In this document: piece after piece, positions 41,711-50,611 of the stretch
Layout of the letters: every line of letters starts with the position of its first letter
Position numbering within the stretch: the stretch's first letter is position 1
Origin: G965247775 sp965247775
Lineage (GTDB): Bacteria > Chloroflexota > Dehalococcoidia > Bin125
Reading direction: 5' to 3'
NCBI GenBank assembly: GCA_965247775.1
Contig: OZ252031.1
Span: 868,001 to 932,000, forward strand
Length of the DNA: 64,000 nucleotides
Notes under the pieces: model-generated
The model's database searches: none
Told to the model about the DNA's origin: nothing
The model's input: the letters and a program-made list of their open reading frames with translations, nothing else
Translations under genes and position numbers: made by a program

Positions 41711-43564
41711 TTAGAGGTCGCTGTACCAGGCGCGGTGGAACTGCGGCTCCGGCGAGAAGGTGGAGATCCAGTGGACATCCTCCAGGCCGGGCCGGGCGTA
41801 GACGGTGATGACCCAATCGACGCCGTGGATGACGTACATCTGCTCGGCGATGTAGGCCTGCAGCTCGTCGATGATGCCTTTGCGGGTGTCGCGGTCGGTT
41901 TCGGAGCGCTGGTCGTTGAGGAGGCCCTGGAGTTTGGCGTCGCTGTCGAACAGCTCGCCGTTGGGCACCCCACTGCGCGGGCTGTCGCCGGTGTAGATGA
42001 AGGTGAGGGGCTCGTCCGGCTCGGTGGTGCCGACCATGCGGTTGTGGCCGACCTGGCCCAGGTGCTCGCCCCGGAAGGTGGTGGCGTAGTACTCGGCCTG
42101 CTCCTGCTGGTTGAGGTCCAGGGAGATGCCGCCGGCCTGGAACATGGCCTGGATGGCCGTGGATTCCTCGACGAAGTCGGGGCCGTAGCCCACGTTCGTG
42201 TTGAGGTTGACGCCGGAGATGCCGTCCACCTCGGCGGCCTGTAGCAGCTCGGAGGCGCGCTGCGGGTCGAGCGCGTAGAAGGGGTTCAGTTCGGCGTCCT
42301 CCTGGGGGTTGCGCCACCAGAAGTCGAGCGCGGGCAGGGCCGTGGTCCAGGCGCCGATGTCGTCGCTGTCGTGGACCTTGAGGAGGCCGGTGCGGTCGAG
42401 GAGGTTGGACATGGCCTGGCGCACGCGCGGGTCGTTGAAGGGCTCCGCGGCGATGTCCACGGTGACGCCGAGCGCCTCGACCAGCGGCCACTCTGCCCAG
42501 TTCCCGTCGGGGATCTCCTGCATCAGCTCGCGGGCGTCGGCCCGGGCGTAGCCGAAGAAGCCGTTGGTCTGGGCGTCGAGTTCACCCGTCCGGGTGACGG
42601 CGGCCAGGGTGGAGGGGTCGCGGATGAAGACCCACTCGACCTGCTCGATGTAGGGCGGTCCCGAGTCCCAGTAGTCGGGGTTGCGACGGTAGACGACCTT
42701 GGAGCCGACGTCGTAGCTCTCCAGGGTCCAGGCGGCGCCGGAGACTTGGTCGCCGCGGAAGAAGTCCTCGTTGTTGGCCCGCTCGAAGGGGTAGATCTGC
42801 GGGCCGGCCTGGTGGCCGACGTAGAGGATGAAGGGCGCCAGCGGCTTGTTGAGGTTGAACTGGACGGACTTGTCGGAGATCGGTTGCACGGTGTCCAGGT
42901 GGGGCGCGATGGCGGCGCGGTTCCCGAACGTCTCGAACGGCTCGCCGAAGGTGTAGGCGACATCCTCGGAGGTGATGGGGCGGCCGTTGGTGGGGGCCTT
43001 GTTTTCCCAGACCGCGTTGGGTTGGAGGTTGAAGACGTAGGTGGTGGGGTCCGGATTTTCGATGGACTCGGCCAGCCAGTTCTCGGGCCCGAACTGGTTG
43101 AAGGCGATGTTTGGTCCCACCTTGAGCTTGGTGAGCTTGGGGTAGGCCATGTGGGCGAAGAGCCCGGCGGCCTGATAGCCGAAGGTGGCGAACTGGTCGA
43201 AGCTGGGCGGGTCGACGAGGTCGCGCGTGACCAGCGTGCCGCCGCGCGGCTTGCCGGCTTGGGCCACGGCCTCGGGCGCGGCCGGCGCCTCGGGGGCTGC
43301 GGGCTCCGCCTGCTCGGCCGCGTCCTGGGCCTGGGCATCGGCCTGCGCTTCCGGTTGGGCGGGGGCCTCCGCTTGCGCCTGTGGCTGCGCCGCGGGTGCG
43401 GCGGGTTCCGGCACCTCCGCCGTGGCGGCGCCGTCGTCGTCGTCGCCACAGCCGACGAGCGCAAGCCCGGCGGCTCCGACGCCAGCCTTGGCGCTGGCGC
43501 CGAGCAACGTGCGCCTGGTCATGCGCTGCCTTCGCATGCGGCTCCAATAATTCTGGTCGCTCAT
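41711..43564 (-). CDS. dppA: Peptide ABC transporter substrate-binding lipoprotein (DppA-like)
   Basis: 617 aa, longer than typical by a linker. Tat signal with TRRTLLG (Arg17-Arg18) and a lipobox ending at Cys39 (LALVGC). A linker of about 60 residues rich in Ala, Pro, Gln and Glu follows. The SBP family 5 body shows ENWLAESIENPDPTTYVFNL and VYRRNPDYWDSGPPYIEQVE. Binds short peptides or other solutes outside the membrane. The Tat route implies folded export. Minus-strand TAGAGT lies at 43623-43628, and a CCCTCG-GT-CGAGGG palindrome at 43596-43609 sits near the promoter. Confidence 0.9.
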   Translation of the reverse strand: MSDQNYWSRMRRQRMTRRTLLGASAKAGVGAAGLALVGCGDDDDGAATAEVPEPAAPAAQPQAQAEAPAQPEAQADAQAQDAAEQAEPAAPEAPAAPEAVAQAGKPRGGTLVTRDLVDPPSFDQFATFGYQAAGLFAHMAYPKLTKLKVGPNIAFNQFGPENWLAESIENPDPTTYVFNLQPNAVWENKAPTNGRPITSEDVAYTFGEPFETFGNRAAIAPHLDTVQPISDKSVQFNLNKPLAPFILYVGHQAGPQIYPFERANNEDFFRGDQVSGAAWTLESYDVGSKVVYRRNPDYWDSGPPYIEQVEWVFIRDPSTLAAVTRTGELDAQTNGFFGYARADARELMQEIPDGNWAEWPLVEALGVTVDIAAEPFNDPRVRQAMSNLLDRTGLLKVHDSDDIGAWTTALPALDFWWRNPQEDAELNPFYALDPQRASELLQAAEVDGISGVNLNTNVGYGPDFVEESTAIQAMFQAGGISLDLNQQEQAEYYATTFRGEHLGQVGHNRMVGTTEPDEPLTFIYTGDSPRSGVPNGELFDSDAKLQGLLNDQRSETDRDTRKGIIDELQAYIAEQMYVIHGVDWVITVYARPGLEDVHWISTFSPEPQFHRAWYSDL

Positions 43565-43859
43565 GCAAGCCTCCTGCGGGGAGTGCGTACCCTCGCCCTC
43601 GGTCGAGGGTGGGGTGTGGGGTACTCTAGCTCCAGCAGTGGTATCCCGGTGACCCGCTCTCCGTCAACCCCTTTACCCAATCCCCAGCTTCGCCTTCCCT
43701 AGCGGGAACCGGGACCGTACGGGCGCTGGAGCCTGCGGCGGGGGAGCGGCGGGTTGGGCCGGGCAGGGGAAGCCCGGGTGGGGGCGGCCCAGGCGGGCGG
43801 GCGCGGGGGGGAAGGCGAGAGCGCCTGGGGCGGTCGGCGCGAGCGAGCGAGCGGTGTGG

Positions 43860-43933
43860 TCGGGGCGGTCGGATTTGAACCGACGACCTCTTGACCCCCA
43901 GTCAAGTGCGCTGCCGGACTGCGCCACGCCCCG
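43860..43933 (-). tRNA. tRNA-Pro (anticodon GGG)
   Basis: The 74-nt minus-strand sequence folds as a cloverleaf. The acceptor CGGGGCG pairs with CGCCCCG, the anticodon stem CTTGA/TCAAG encloses loop CTGGGGG, and the T loop is GGTTCAAATCC. Position 34-36 is GGG, giving tRNA-Pro for CCC/CCU codons. The discriminator is A, and CCA is not encoded. A TAGCAT (minus strand) element at 43949-43954 lies 15 nt upstream. Confidence 0.95.
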
Positions 43934-43946
43934 ACGCCGGCAGGCG

Positions 43947-44677
43947 TCATGCTAGCAAGTGCCGCGGGCCGCGGCGCCGGCGTCCTTCGGCGGACTCGGT
44001 GACCAGACGGCGGCAGTTGTCGAGCGTCTCCTCCATGGCGGCGTTGATCTTGCTGCGCATGAAGAGGGGCCAGGTGACGACGTGGAGGGGCATGACCCAC
44101 CAGCGCGGGGTGAGGTCGAGGCGCTGGGTGAGGCGTGTGCCGTTGCCGATCGGCTCGAGGTCGATGGAGACGCGGATGCGCCTTTGCCGTCGTCGCCCTC
44201 CTGGGCGCCTTTGCCGTCGTCGCCCTCCTGGGCGCCTTTGCCGTCGTCGCCCTCCTGGGCGCCTTTGCCGTCGTCGCCCTCCTGGGCGCCTTTGCCGTCG
44301 TCGCCCTCCTGGGCGCCTTTGCCGTCGTCGCCCTCCTGGGCGCCTTTGCCGTCGTCGCCCTCCTGGGCGCCTTTGCCGTCGTCGCCCTCCTGGGCGCCTT
44401 TGCCGTCGTCGCCCTCCTGGGCGCCATGGCGGGGGGCGTCGAAGGCCGTGACGCGTCAGGTGCTCTCGCTTTTGAGGGGGCCGATGCCGCCGTGCTCGCG
44501 GTAGGTGGCGCCCAGCCCCATCTCGCCGACGGGGGGCTCAAGGATGCGCAGGGAGGGGACGACCCACTCCGGGTAGCGATTGACGTCGATGAGTAGCTCC
44601 CAGATCTTCTCGGGTGGGGCGTCGATCTGGACGGTGTTGGTGATCTGGGAGATGGTGCGGTTCGTCTCTCGCGGCAC
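43947..44677 (-). pseudogene. SRPBCC (START-like) gene broken by a stop and an expanded 27-bp repeat
   Basis: The N-terminal half from ATG 44677 reads ITNTVQIDAPPEKIWELLID then VNRYPEWVVPSLRILEPP and LGATYREHGGIGPLKSEST, then TGA at 44456-44458 where relatives carry Trp before RVTAF. After RVTAFDAPR the frame enters nine copies of GAQEGDDGK. A 2-base shift then leads into RIRVSIDLEPIGNGTRLTQR, LDLTPRWWVMPLHVVTWPLF and MEETLDNCRRLV, ending at TGA 43947-43949. The protein was a polyketide-cyclase-type lipid or hydrophobic ligand binder. The stop plus frameshift make it a pseudogene unless the shifts are assembly artefacts. Confidence 0.8.
44181..44423. repeat. Nine exact 27-bp tandem repeats
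   Basis: Copies start at 44181, 44208, 44235, 44262, 44289, 44316, 44343, 44370 and 44397, with no sequence difference seen. On the minus strand each encodes GAQEGDDGK in frame. The identity suggests recent expansion. Confidence 0.95.
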
Positions 44678-44716
44678 GCTCGATGGGGCCGGAGTATAGG
44701 GCGCGGCGGGCGGGGG

Positions 44717-47700
44717 TTAGGCGCCGGCGGGCGCCGCGACTGGGCCGGCGCGCGGCTCCGCCCGGGCCCGGGCCAGGCGCAGCAGCGCTTCGTCCAGCGC
44801 TTCCAGCCAGTCGCCGGGGACGAGGCGGGTGTCGAGGCGCAGCTGGGCGCGGCCGACCTGGGCGCCGTCGGGCAGGGGCAGGCGGCGCGCGGTTTCGTCG
44901 AAGGTGAGGCCCTCGGCCAGTTGCAGGACGACGCGGTCGCCGTCCCGGTGCAGCGAGGTGGCCCCCAGGCGCGCCGCCAGGGTGCGCAGGCGGACGACGC
45001 GCAGCAACGTCTCGAGGGGGCGAGGGAGTGGGCCGAAGCGATCGGCCAGATCTTCGCGCACTGCCGCGACCTGCTCGGTGGTTTCGATGGCGGCGATCTG
45101 CTGGTAGGCGGCCAGACGGGTGTTGAGGTGCTCGATGTAGGCGGGCGGGATGTGCGCCGCCAGGGGCAGGTCCACCGACACCTGCGGGCCCCGGCGGGCG
45201 AGGCGGGGTGGGCGGTCCTCGGCCTTGGCGCGCAGTTGCTCCACGGTCTCGCTGAGGAGCTGGGTGTAGAGTTCAAAGCCGACGGTGCCGATTTGGCCGC
45301 TCTGCTCGGCCCCCAGCAGGTTGCCGGTGCCGCGGATCTCGAGGTCCCGCAGGGCGATCTGGAAGCCGGCGCCCAGCTCCGTGGCGTCGAAGATGGTTTG
45401 CAGGCGCTTGCCGGCGGTTTCGCTGAGGGGGCGCGAGCGGTCGTAGAGGAGATAGGCGTAGGCCTGGGCGGCGCCGCGACCGACACGGCCGCGGAGTTGG
45501 TACATCTGCGCCAGCCCCAGTTGCTGCGCCTGGTGGATGATGATGGTGTTGACGTTGGGGATGTCCAGACCGGACTCGATGATGGTGGTGCAGACGAGGA
45601 CGTCGGCGTCGCCGGCGACGAAGCGGGTCATGACCTTCTCCAGCTGTCCCTCGCCCATCTGGCCATGGCCCACCAGGAAGCGCGCCTCCGGGACGAGATC
45701 GCGCAGCCAGCGCTGCACGCCTTCGATGGAGCGCACGCGGTTGTGGACGAAGTAGGCTTGCCCGCCCCGTTCCAGCTCCCGCAGGATGGCCTCGCGCACG
45801 ACTTGGTCATCGTTTTCCATGACGTAGGTGGTGATGGGCAGGCGCTCCTCGGGCGGGGTTTCGATGGTGGACATGTCGCGGATGCCGCTCATGGCCATGT
45901 GCAGGGTGCGGGGGATGGGGGTGGCGGAGAGGGTGAGGACATCGACCTCGCGGCGCAGCTGCTTGAGGCGCTCTTTGTGGCCGACGCCGAAGCGCTGCTC
46001 TTCGTCGATGATGACGAGCCCGAGCGATTTGAAGGCCACGTCCGCTTGCAAGAGGCGGTGGGTGCCGATGACGATGTCGACCCGGCCGGCGGCCAGGCCG
46101 GCCAGGATGGCGCGCTGCTCGGCGTGGGATCGGAAGCGAGAGAGCATCTCGATCCGGACGGGGAAGGCGGCCATGCGCTCGGCGAAGGTGGCGGCGTGCT
46201 GCTGCGCCAGAACGGTCGTGGGCACGAGCATCGCCACCTGGTGGCCGCCGCCGACGGCCTTGAAGGCGGCGCGGACGGCGACCTCCGTCTTGCCGTAGCC
46301 CACGTCCCCCACGACGAGACGGTCCATGGGGCGGTCGCGCTCCATGTCCGTTTTCACGTCGCGCGCGGCGGCGGTCTGGTCGGGCGTTTCGATGAAGGGG
46401 AAGGAGGCTTCGAGTTCCATCTGCCAGGGAGTGTCGTGGTTGCTGGCGATGCCGGGCAGCACCTGCCGGGCGGCGTAGAGCTGGAGCAGATCTTCGGCCA
46501 GCTCGCGCACGGCCTTGCGGACCTTCTGCTTGGCGCGCTGCCACTGCTGGGTGCCCAGCCGGGTGAGGCTGGGCGGGGAGTCACTGGGGCCGACGTAGCG
46601 CTGCAGGCGGTGGAGTTGGTCCGTGGGGACCAGGAGGCGGTCGTCCTCGGCGAAGCGTAGCTCCAGATACTCGCGCTCCCGATCGCCGATCCGTTCGCGG
46701 CTGATGCCGCCGAAGCGGGCGATGCCGTGCTCGATATGCACGACATAATCTCCAGGTTCTAACTCCTCGAGGAAGGATTCATGCCTGCGCCGGGGCCGTC
46801 CACGGACGCGGCGCTGCTTGGCGAATCCGAAGATCTCGGTGTCGCTGAGGAGGACGAGGTCGCCGTCAGCGGAGGGCAGCCGCCAGCCGCTGGCGAGCGA
46901 TCCGCGCACCAGGGTGAGGCCGCCGGGCGGCGGCGGCGCGGCGACGGCGGCGGCCGGCTGGGCGAAGACGCCCTCCTGCCCCAGGAGATCCGAGAGGCGG
47001 GGCGCTTGCAGCGAAACGATCACGATCCGTTGGCCGGCGCGCTGCCAGCTTTGCAGGGCCTGGAAGAGGACGCGGAGTCGTCCCCCAAAGGCATCGATGG
47101 GGGCGAAGCCGGTGCGGCGCGCGTCCGGCGCTGACTCTTCGATCGTGAAGCGCTGGAGGTCGATGCGGGGGCGGCGCGCGCCCGCGCCGCGAAAGAGGGC
47201 CGGCGTCTCGATGTGGGGCAGCGGCAGTCCGGGCGGCACGCTGGCGCGCTCCTCCAGGGCCCGGCGGGTGCGCTCGGCGAGGTCGTCCAGTTCTTTGGCG
47301 TGGCGGCGCGCGTCGTCGGCTTCGTCCCAGAGCCAGAGGGTGTCCGGCGGCAGATGCTCCCAGAGCGCGGCCGGGGCCAGGAAGGGGGCCCAGAAGGCGC
47401 GGTTCTTGGGGGCCGATCCGGCGGCGACGCGGTCCAAGTCGTCGCGTAGGTGGGGCACGTCGGTCTCGGAGGAGAGCAGGGCCGAGATGGCCGGCTGGGT
47501 GGGCGCCAGCTTCGCGGCGAGCGCGGAGGCCAGATCGGCGGCGTGTGCGTCCAGCGAGGCCTCCGTGGCGGGGTGGAGGGCGGCGTGGTCGAGCGTCGCG
47601 AGCGATCGCTGGCTGACCGGGTCGTAGCGGCGCAGGCTTTCGATCTCGTCGCCGAACAGCTCGATGCGCAAGGGCAGGTCGTCGGTGGGTGGGAAGACGT

Positions 47701-48322
47701 CGATGATGCCGCCGCGGCGAGCTATGGCGCCGGGGCCGTCGACGACGGGCTCGCGCCGGTAGCCGGCGGCGTCCAGGGTGGCGAGGAACTCGGCGGCGAC
47801 GAGACGCTCGCCGCGGCGCAGCCCCGGCGGCATCAGGCCAGGGGACAGCGTGCGCTGGGCCAAGGCCTGCACGTCCGTGACGATCAGCGGCCCTTCGCCG
47901 GCGGCGAGCGCGGCCAGGGCGCGGAGCCGGTCGGCGACGGCCTCGGCGTTGTCGCGCCGCTGCTCGTAGGGCAGACCCTCCCGGGCGGGGAAGGCGAAGA
48001 CGCCGGCGGCGGGGTTTGGCGTGGCCGCGCTGGGCGCGGCAGGGGGGGGCGGGAGCCAGGCTCGGACCTCGTCCAGGAGGGCGCGGGCGCGTTCCGGCCG
48101 GGGCGTGACGACGATGATGGGCTGGGGCGTCGTTTGGCGGAGCGCGGCGATGACGGCGGCCTTGCCGGCGTCGGGCAGGCCGAGGATCGTGCGGTTGGCC
48201 GTCGTTCCTGCGGCTGGGCCGCCGGGGGCGGGCGGGGGCGGGCGTAGGCGGGCCAGTTCCGCCGAGAGGAGGGGCAGGAGGCCGGCCAGCAGGCCCGGCG
48301 TCGTCTCATCGACCAGCGTCAC
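44717..48322 (-). CDS. mfd: Transcription-repair coupling factor Mfd
   Basis: 1201 aa from GTG 48322; a GTG at 48415 would give 1232 aa. Mfd removes RNA polymerase stalled at DNA damage and recruits UvrA. The UvrB-homology domain contains GVFAFPAREGLPYEQ and RRGGIIDVFPP. The RNAP-interacting domain has GDYVVHIEHGIARFGG. The SF2 motor has Walker A GDVGYGKTEVA, DEEQRFG, TLSATPIPRTL and QLRGRVGRG. The C-terminal TRCF regulatory domain follows. Normal family length. A GGGGGAG precedes GTG 48322; a TAGACT (minus strand) at 48446-48451 favours transcription before either start. Confidence 0.95.
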   Translation of the reverse strand: MTLVDETTPGLLAGLLPLLSAELARLRPPPPAPGGPAAGTTANRTILGLPDAGKAAVIAALRQTTPQPIIVVTPRPERARALLDEVRAWLPPPPAAPSAATPNPAAGVFAFPAREGLPYEQRRDNAEAVADRLRALAALAAGEGPLIVTDVQALAQRTLSPGLMPPGLRRGERLVAAEFLATLDAAGYRREPVVDGPGAIARRGGIIDVFPPTDDLPLRIELFGDEIESLRRYDPVSQRSLATLDHAALHPATEASLDAHAADLASALAAKLAPTQPAISALLSSETDVPHLRDDLDRVAAGSAPKNRAFWAPFLAPAALWEHLPPDTLWLWDEADDARRHAKELDDLAERTRRALEERASVPPGLPLPHIETPALFRGAGARRPRIDLQRFTIEESAPDARRTGFAPIDAFGGRLRVLFQALQSWQRAGQRIVIVSLQAPRLSDLLGQEGVFAQPAAAVAAPPPPGGLTLVRGSLASGWRLPSADGDLVLLSDTEIFGFAKQRRVRGRPRRRHESFLEELEPGDYVVHIEHGIARFGGISRERIGDREREYLELRFAEDDRLLVPTDQLHRLQRYVGPSDSPPSLTRLGTQQWQRAKQKVRKAVRELAEDLLQLYAARQVLPGIASNHDTPWQMELEASFPFIETPDQTAAARDVKTDMERDRPMDRLVVGDVGYGKTEVAVRAAFKAVGGGHQVAMLVPTTVLAQQHAATFAERMAAFPVRIEMLSRFRSHAEQRAILAGLAAGRVDIVIGTHRLLQADVAFKSLGLVIIDEEQRFGVGHKERLKQLRREVDVLTLSATPIPRTLHMAMSGIRDMSTIETPPEERLPITTYVMENDDQVVREAILRELERGGQAYFVHNRVRSIEGVQRWLRDLVPEARFLVGHGQMGEGQLEKVMTRFVAGDADVLVCTTIIESGLDIPNVNTIIIHQAQQLGLAQMYQLRGRVGRGAAQAYAYLLYDRSRPLSETAGKRLQTIFDATELGAGFQIALRDLEIRGTGNLLGAEQSGQIGTVGFELYTQLLSETVEQLRAKAEDRPPRLARRGPQVSVDLPLAAHIPPAYIEHLNTRLAAYQQIAAIETTEQVAAVREDLADRFGPLPRPLETLLRVVRLRTLAARLGATSLHRDGDRVVLQLAEGLTFDETARRLPLPDGAQVGRAQLRLDTRLVPGDWLEALDEALLRLARARAEPRAGPVAAPAGA

Positions 48323-48474
48323 CGAGACGCTCCCCCGCCGCGGGCGCCCGGCCCTCCGCCGCCCAACGGCCAACAGGGGCCGGCCCGGAGGCCCGCCCCT
48401 TGGCGTGTCTGGCACCCCGCTCGTCGAGGCGAGCGGTTCCCTTCCAGTCTAGAGCGGCGGCGCGGGCGGGCGGA

Positions 48475-49116
48475 TCAGGCGGGGGCGTTATAGGTGTTCA
48501 TGGCCGCCTCCAGGCCATCGCGGAGGATGGCGATGACGGCTTCCGCCGCGCGGTGTTCGGCGGCGCGGAGATCGGCGGCCTCCTCTGGGGTGGGGTTGGC
48601 GAGGAGGTGGTCGGCGACGACGTGGGGATGGTGGGAGGGCTGGTCGCCGACGTAGGGGCGTCCCACGCCGATGCGGACGCGGGGGAACTCGAGCGGGCCG
48701 ATGGTCTCGCGGATGGAGCGCATACCCTTCTGGCCGGCGTCGCCGCCGCCGCCGCGGACGCGGATGCGCCCCACCTCCAGGTCCAGCTCGTCGACGACAA
48801 GGATCAGTTGCGAGGGCTTGGCGCGCTGCTGGGTGAGGAGCGACTGCACGGCGCGGCCGCTCTCGTTCATGAAGACGAGCGGCTGGGCCAGCAGGACGGG
48901 TCCGTGGGGTGTCGTGCCTTGCCCGCTGAGGGCGAGCTTGCTCTTCTGGCTCAGCGGAAGGTCCAGCCGAGCGCTGAGCAGCGCGATCGTGCGGGCGCCG
49001 ACGTTATGCCGGTGCCGCGCGTAGCGGGGGCCGGGGTTGCCGAGGCCGACGATGATGCGGGCGCTGTAGAGGGGGCGGGGGGCGGCAGCGCGGCGGGGCA
49101 GGCGGAAACGGGGCAT
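48475..49116 (-). CDS. pth: Peptidyl-tRNA hydrolase
   Basis: 213 aa. Recycles peptidyl-tRNAs that fall off ribosomes. Catalytic His37 in ARHRHNVG with VGLGNPGPRY before it, PLVFMNESGRAV and DELDLEVGRIRVRGGGG follow. In the usual GSAGHNG turn this copy reads GDAGQKG, a departure at residues that contact tRNA. The N-terminus has about 18 extra basic/Pro residues, and the family core begins at RIIVGLG. Between nifS-like and mfd on the same strand. Confidence 0.9.
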   Translation of the reverse strand: MPRFRLPRRAAAPRPLYSARIIVGLGNPGPRYARHRHNVGARTIALLSARLDLPLSQKSKLALSGQGTTPHGPVLLAQPLVFMNESGRAVQSLLTQQRAKPSQLILVVDELDLEVGRIRVRGGGGDAGQKGMRSIRETIGPLEFPRVRIGVGRPYVGDQPSHHPHVVADHLLANPTPEEAADLRAAEHRAAEAVIAILRDGLEAAMNTYNAPA

Positions 49117-49224
49117 CGCTCCATTCTGGGGGGCGCGGCAGCGGGCGGGAAGCGCTCAGGCCGGCGGCACCTGCAACTCGCGGATCAGCGCGACCTCGAA
49201 GTCGGGGCCCGGCGGGGTGGGGCC

Positions 49225-50415
49225 TCAGTGGGCCGGTACGGCGGCGCCGGCGCGCAGCTGCGCCACGATCTCGGCCAGCCGCTCCACGAGCAGATCGACC
49301 TCTTCGCGGGTGTTCTCCAGCCCGAAGCTGCAGCGCAGGCTGCTCGCGGCTTCGTCTTGGTCCACGCCCATCGCCAGGAGGACGTGGCTGGGCTCCCAGG
49401 AGGAGGCGGTGCAGGCGCTGCCGCTGGAGGCCGCGATGCCGGCGGCGTCGAGCGCCTCCAGGAGCGCTTCTCCGTCGACGCCGCGGAAGCGGACGTTGGC
49501 GTTGTTGGCCAGGCGCTGGTCGCGGGGGCCGTTGCGGAGGGCGCCGGGGATCTCGTCCATCACGCGGGTGAGGAAACGGTCCCGCAGGGTGCGGGTATGG
49601 CGCACGAGGGCCGGGCGCTGCTGCTCGGCGAGGGTCAGGGCGTGGGCCATGCCGACGATGCCGGCCGGGTTCTCGGTGCCGGCGCGACGGGCGCGCTCCT
49701 GGCCGCCGCCTGCCTGCTGGGCGAGGAAGGGGGTCCCGCGTCGCAGGTAGAGGGCTCCCATGCCCTTGGGGCCGCGGAACTTGTGGGCGGAGATGGAGAG
49801 CAGGTCTGCGCCCAGCTCGTCAACGGCGAGGGGCAGTTGGCCCGGGGCCTGGACGGCGTCGCTGTGCAAGGGGACGCGCCGACCCAGCGCCGTTCCCCGT
49901 TCGGCGAGGGCGTCGGCGATTGCGCGCAGCGGCTGCACGGCGCCGACTTCGTTGTTGGCCAGCATGACGTTGACCAGCACGGTTTCCGCATCGACGGCGG
50001 CGGCGACGTCGGCGGGATCGACGCGGCCGTCCCCGTCGACCGGGAGGGGCACGGTCTCGAAGCCGAAGCGCTCGAGGAACTCCAGGGTGTGCAGGACGGC
50101 GTGATGCTCGACGGCGGTGGAGACGATGCGCCGGCCGACGCCGGCGAAGTGCTGGGCGAAAGCGACGCCTTTGATGGCGGTGTTGATGGACTCGGTGCCG
50201 CCGCTGGTGAAGATGACTTCGCCGGGACGGCAGGCGAGCGCGGCGGCGACGTCATCGCGGGCCCGCTCGACGGCGCTCTGCGCCTCCCGCCCCAGGGCGT
50301 AGAGGCTGCTGGGGTTGCCGAAGTGGTTGCTGTCGTAGGGCGCCATGACGCGCACGACGTCCGGATGCACCGGCGTGGTGGCGGCGTGATCGACGTAGAT
50401 GCCGTGTTCCCCCAC
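49225..50415 (-). CDS. Cysteine desulfurase (NifS/IscS family)
   Basis: 396 aa PLP enzyme that takes sulfur from cysteine for Fe-S clusters and thio-cofactors. IYVDHAATTPVHP, TSGGTESINTAI, EHHAVLHT (His stacking on PLP), PLP-Lys212 in SAHKFRGPKG and catalytic Cys335 in SGSACTASSWEPS are all present. The short SSGSACTASSWEPSHVLLAMG loop fits class I. No IscU, NfuA or ThiI gene is adjacent. A set of hairpins lies upstream. Confidence 0.9.
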   Translation of the reverse strand: MGEHGIYVDHAATTPVHPDVVRVMAPYDSNHFGNPSSLYALGREAQSAVERARDDVAAALACRPGEVIFTSGGTESINTAIKGVAFAQHFAGVGRRIVSTAVEHHAVLHTLEFLERFGFETVPLPVDGDGRVDPADVAAAVDAETVLVNVMLANNEVGAVQPLRAIADALAERGTALGRRVPLHSDAVQAPGQLPLAVDELGADLLSISAHKFRGPKGMGALYLRRGTPFLAQQAGGGQERARRAGTENPAGIVGMAHALTLAEQQRPALVRHTRTLRDRFLTRVMDEIPGALRNGPRDQRLANNANVRFRGVDGEALLEALDAAGIAASSGSACTASSWEPSHVLLAMGVDQDEAASSLRCSFGLENTREEVDLLVERLAEIVAQLRAGAAVPAH

Positions 50416-50530
50416 GACCCCACTCCCGGCGCCGGTGCGTCGCCGTGCGGCGACGGGGGCAGTGTCGCATAATCGCCGGTCGCAGGTGGCGCTGGCGCAT
50501 CGCCGTTGGGGTGATGCGGTTGGCCCTGAG

Positions 50531-50549
50531 GCATCGCCGGGGGCGATGC
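50531..50549. other. Hairpin with 8-bp stem
   Basis: GCATCGCC (50531-50538) pairs with GGCGATGC (50542-50549) around GGG. First of three hairpins between the acyl-CoA synthetase and nifS-like genes. Confidence 0.55.
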
Positions 50550-50550
50550 C

Positions 50551-50573
50551 GGCGGCGCCTCGGTGGCGCCGCC
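50551..50573. other. Hairpin with 9-bp stem
   Basis: GGCGGCGCC (50551-50559) pairs with GGCGCCGCC (50565-50573) around TCGGT. Confidence 0.6.
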
Positions 50574-50586
50574 TGGCGCGACGCGT

Positions 50587-50606
50587 GCCGGGCCCCGGGG
50601 CCCGGC
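50587..50606. terminator. Perfect 20-bp palindrome just after an acyl-CoA synthetase stop
   Basis: GCCGGGCCCC followed by its exact complement, 5 bp after the stop of the minus-strand gene ending at 50612. A likely terminator or processing site. Confidence 0.55.
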
Positions 50607-50611
50607 GGCGC

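Noticed and set aside
39719..43564. Complete peptide ABC transporter
   Set aside because: Only the binding protein and two permeases are present; no DppD/DppF ATPase was found on either side.
44181..44423. CRISPR array
   Set aside because: The 27-bp units are contiguous and identical, with no spacers and no cas genes.
44135..44596. Plus-strand open frame with AFAVVALLG repeats as a membrane protein gene
   Set aside because: It is the antisense of the SRPBCC minisatellite, with no start context or flanking homology.
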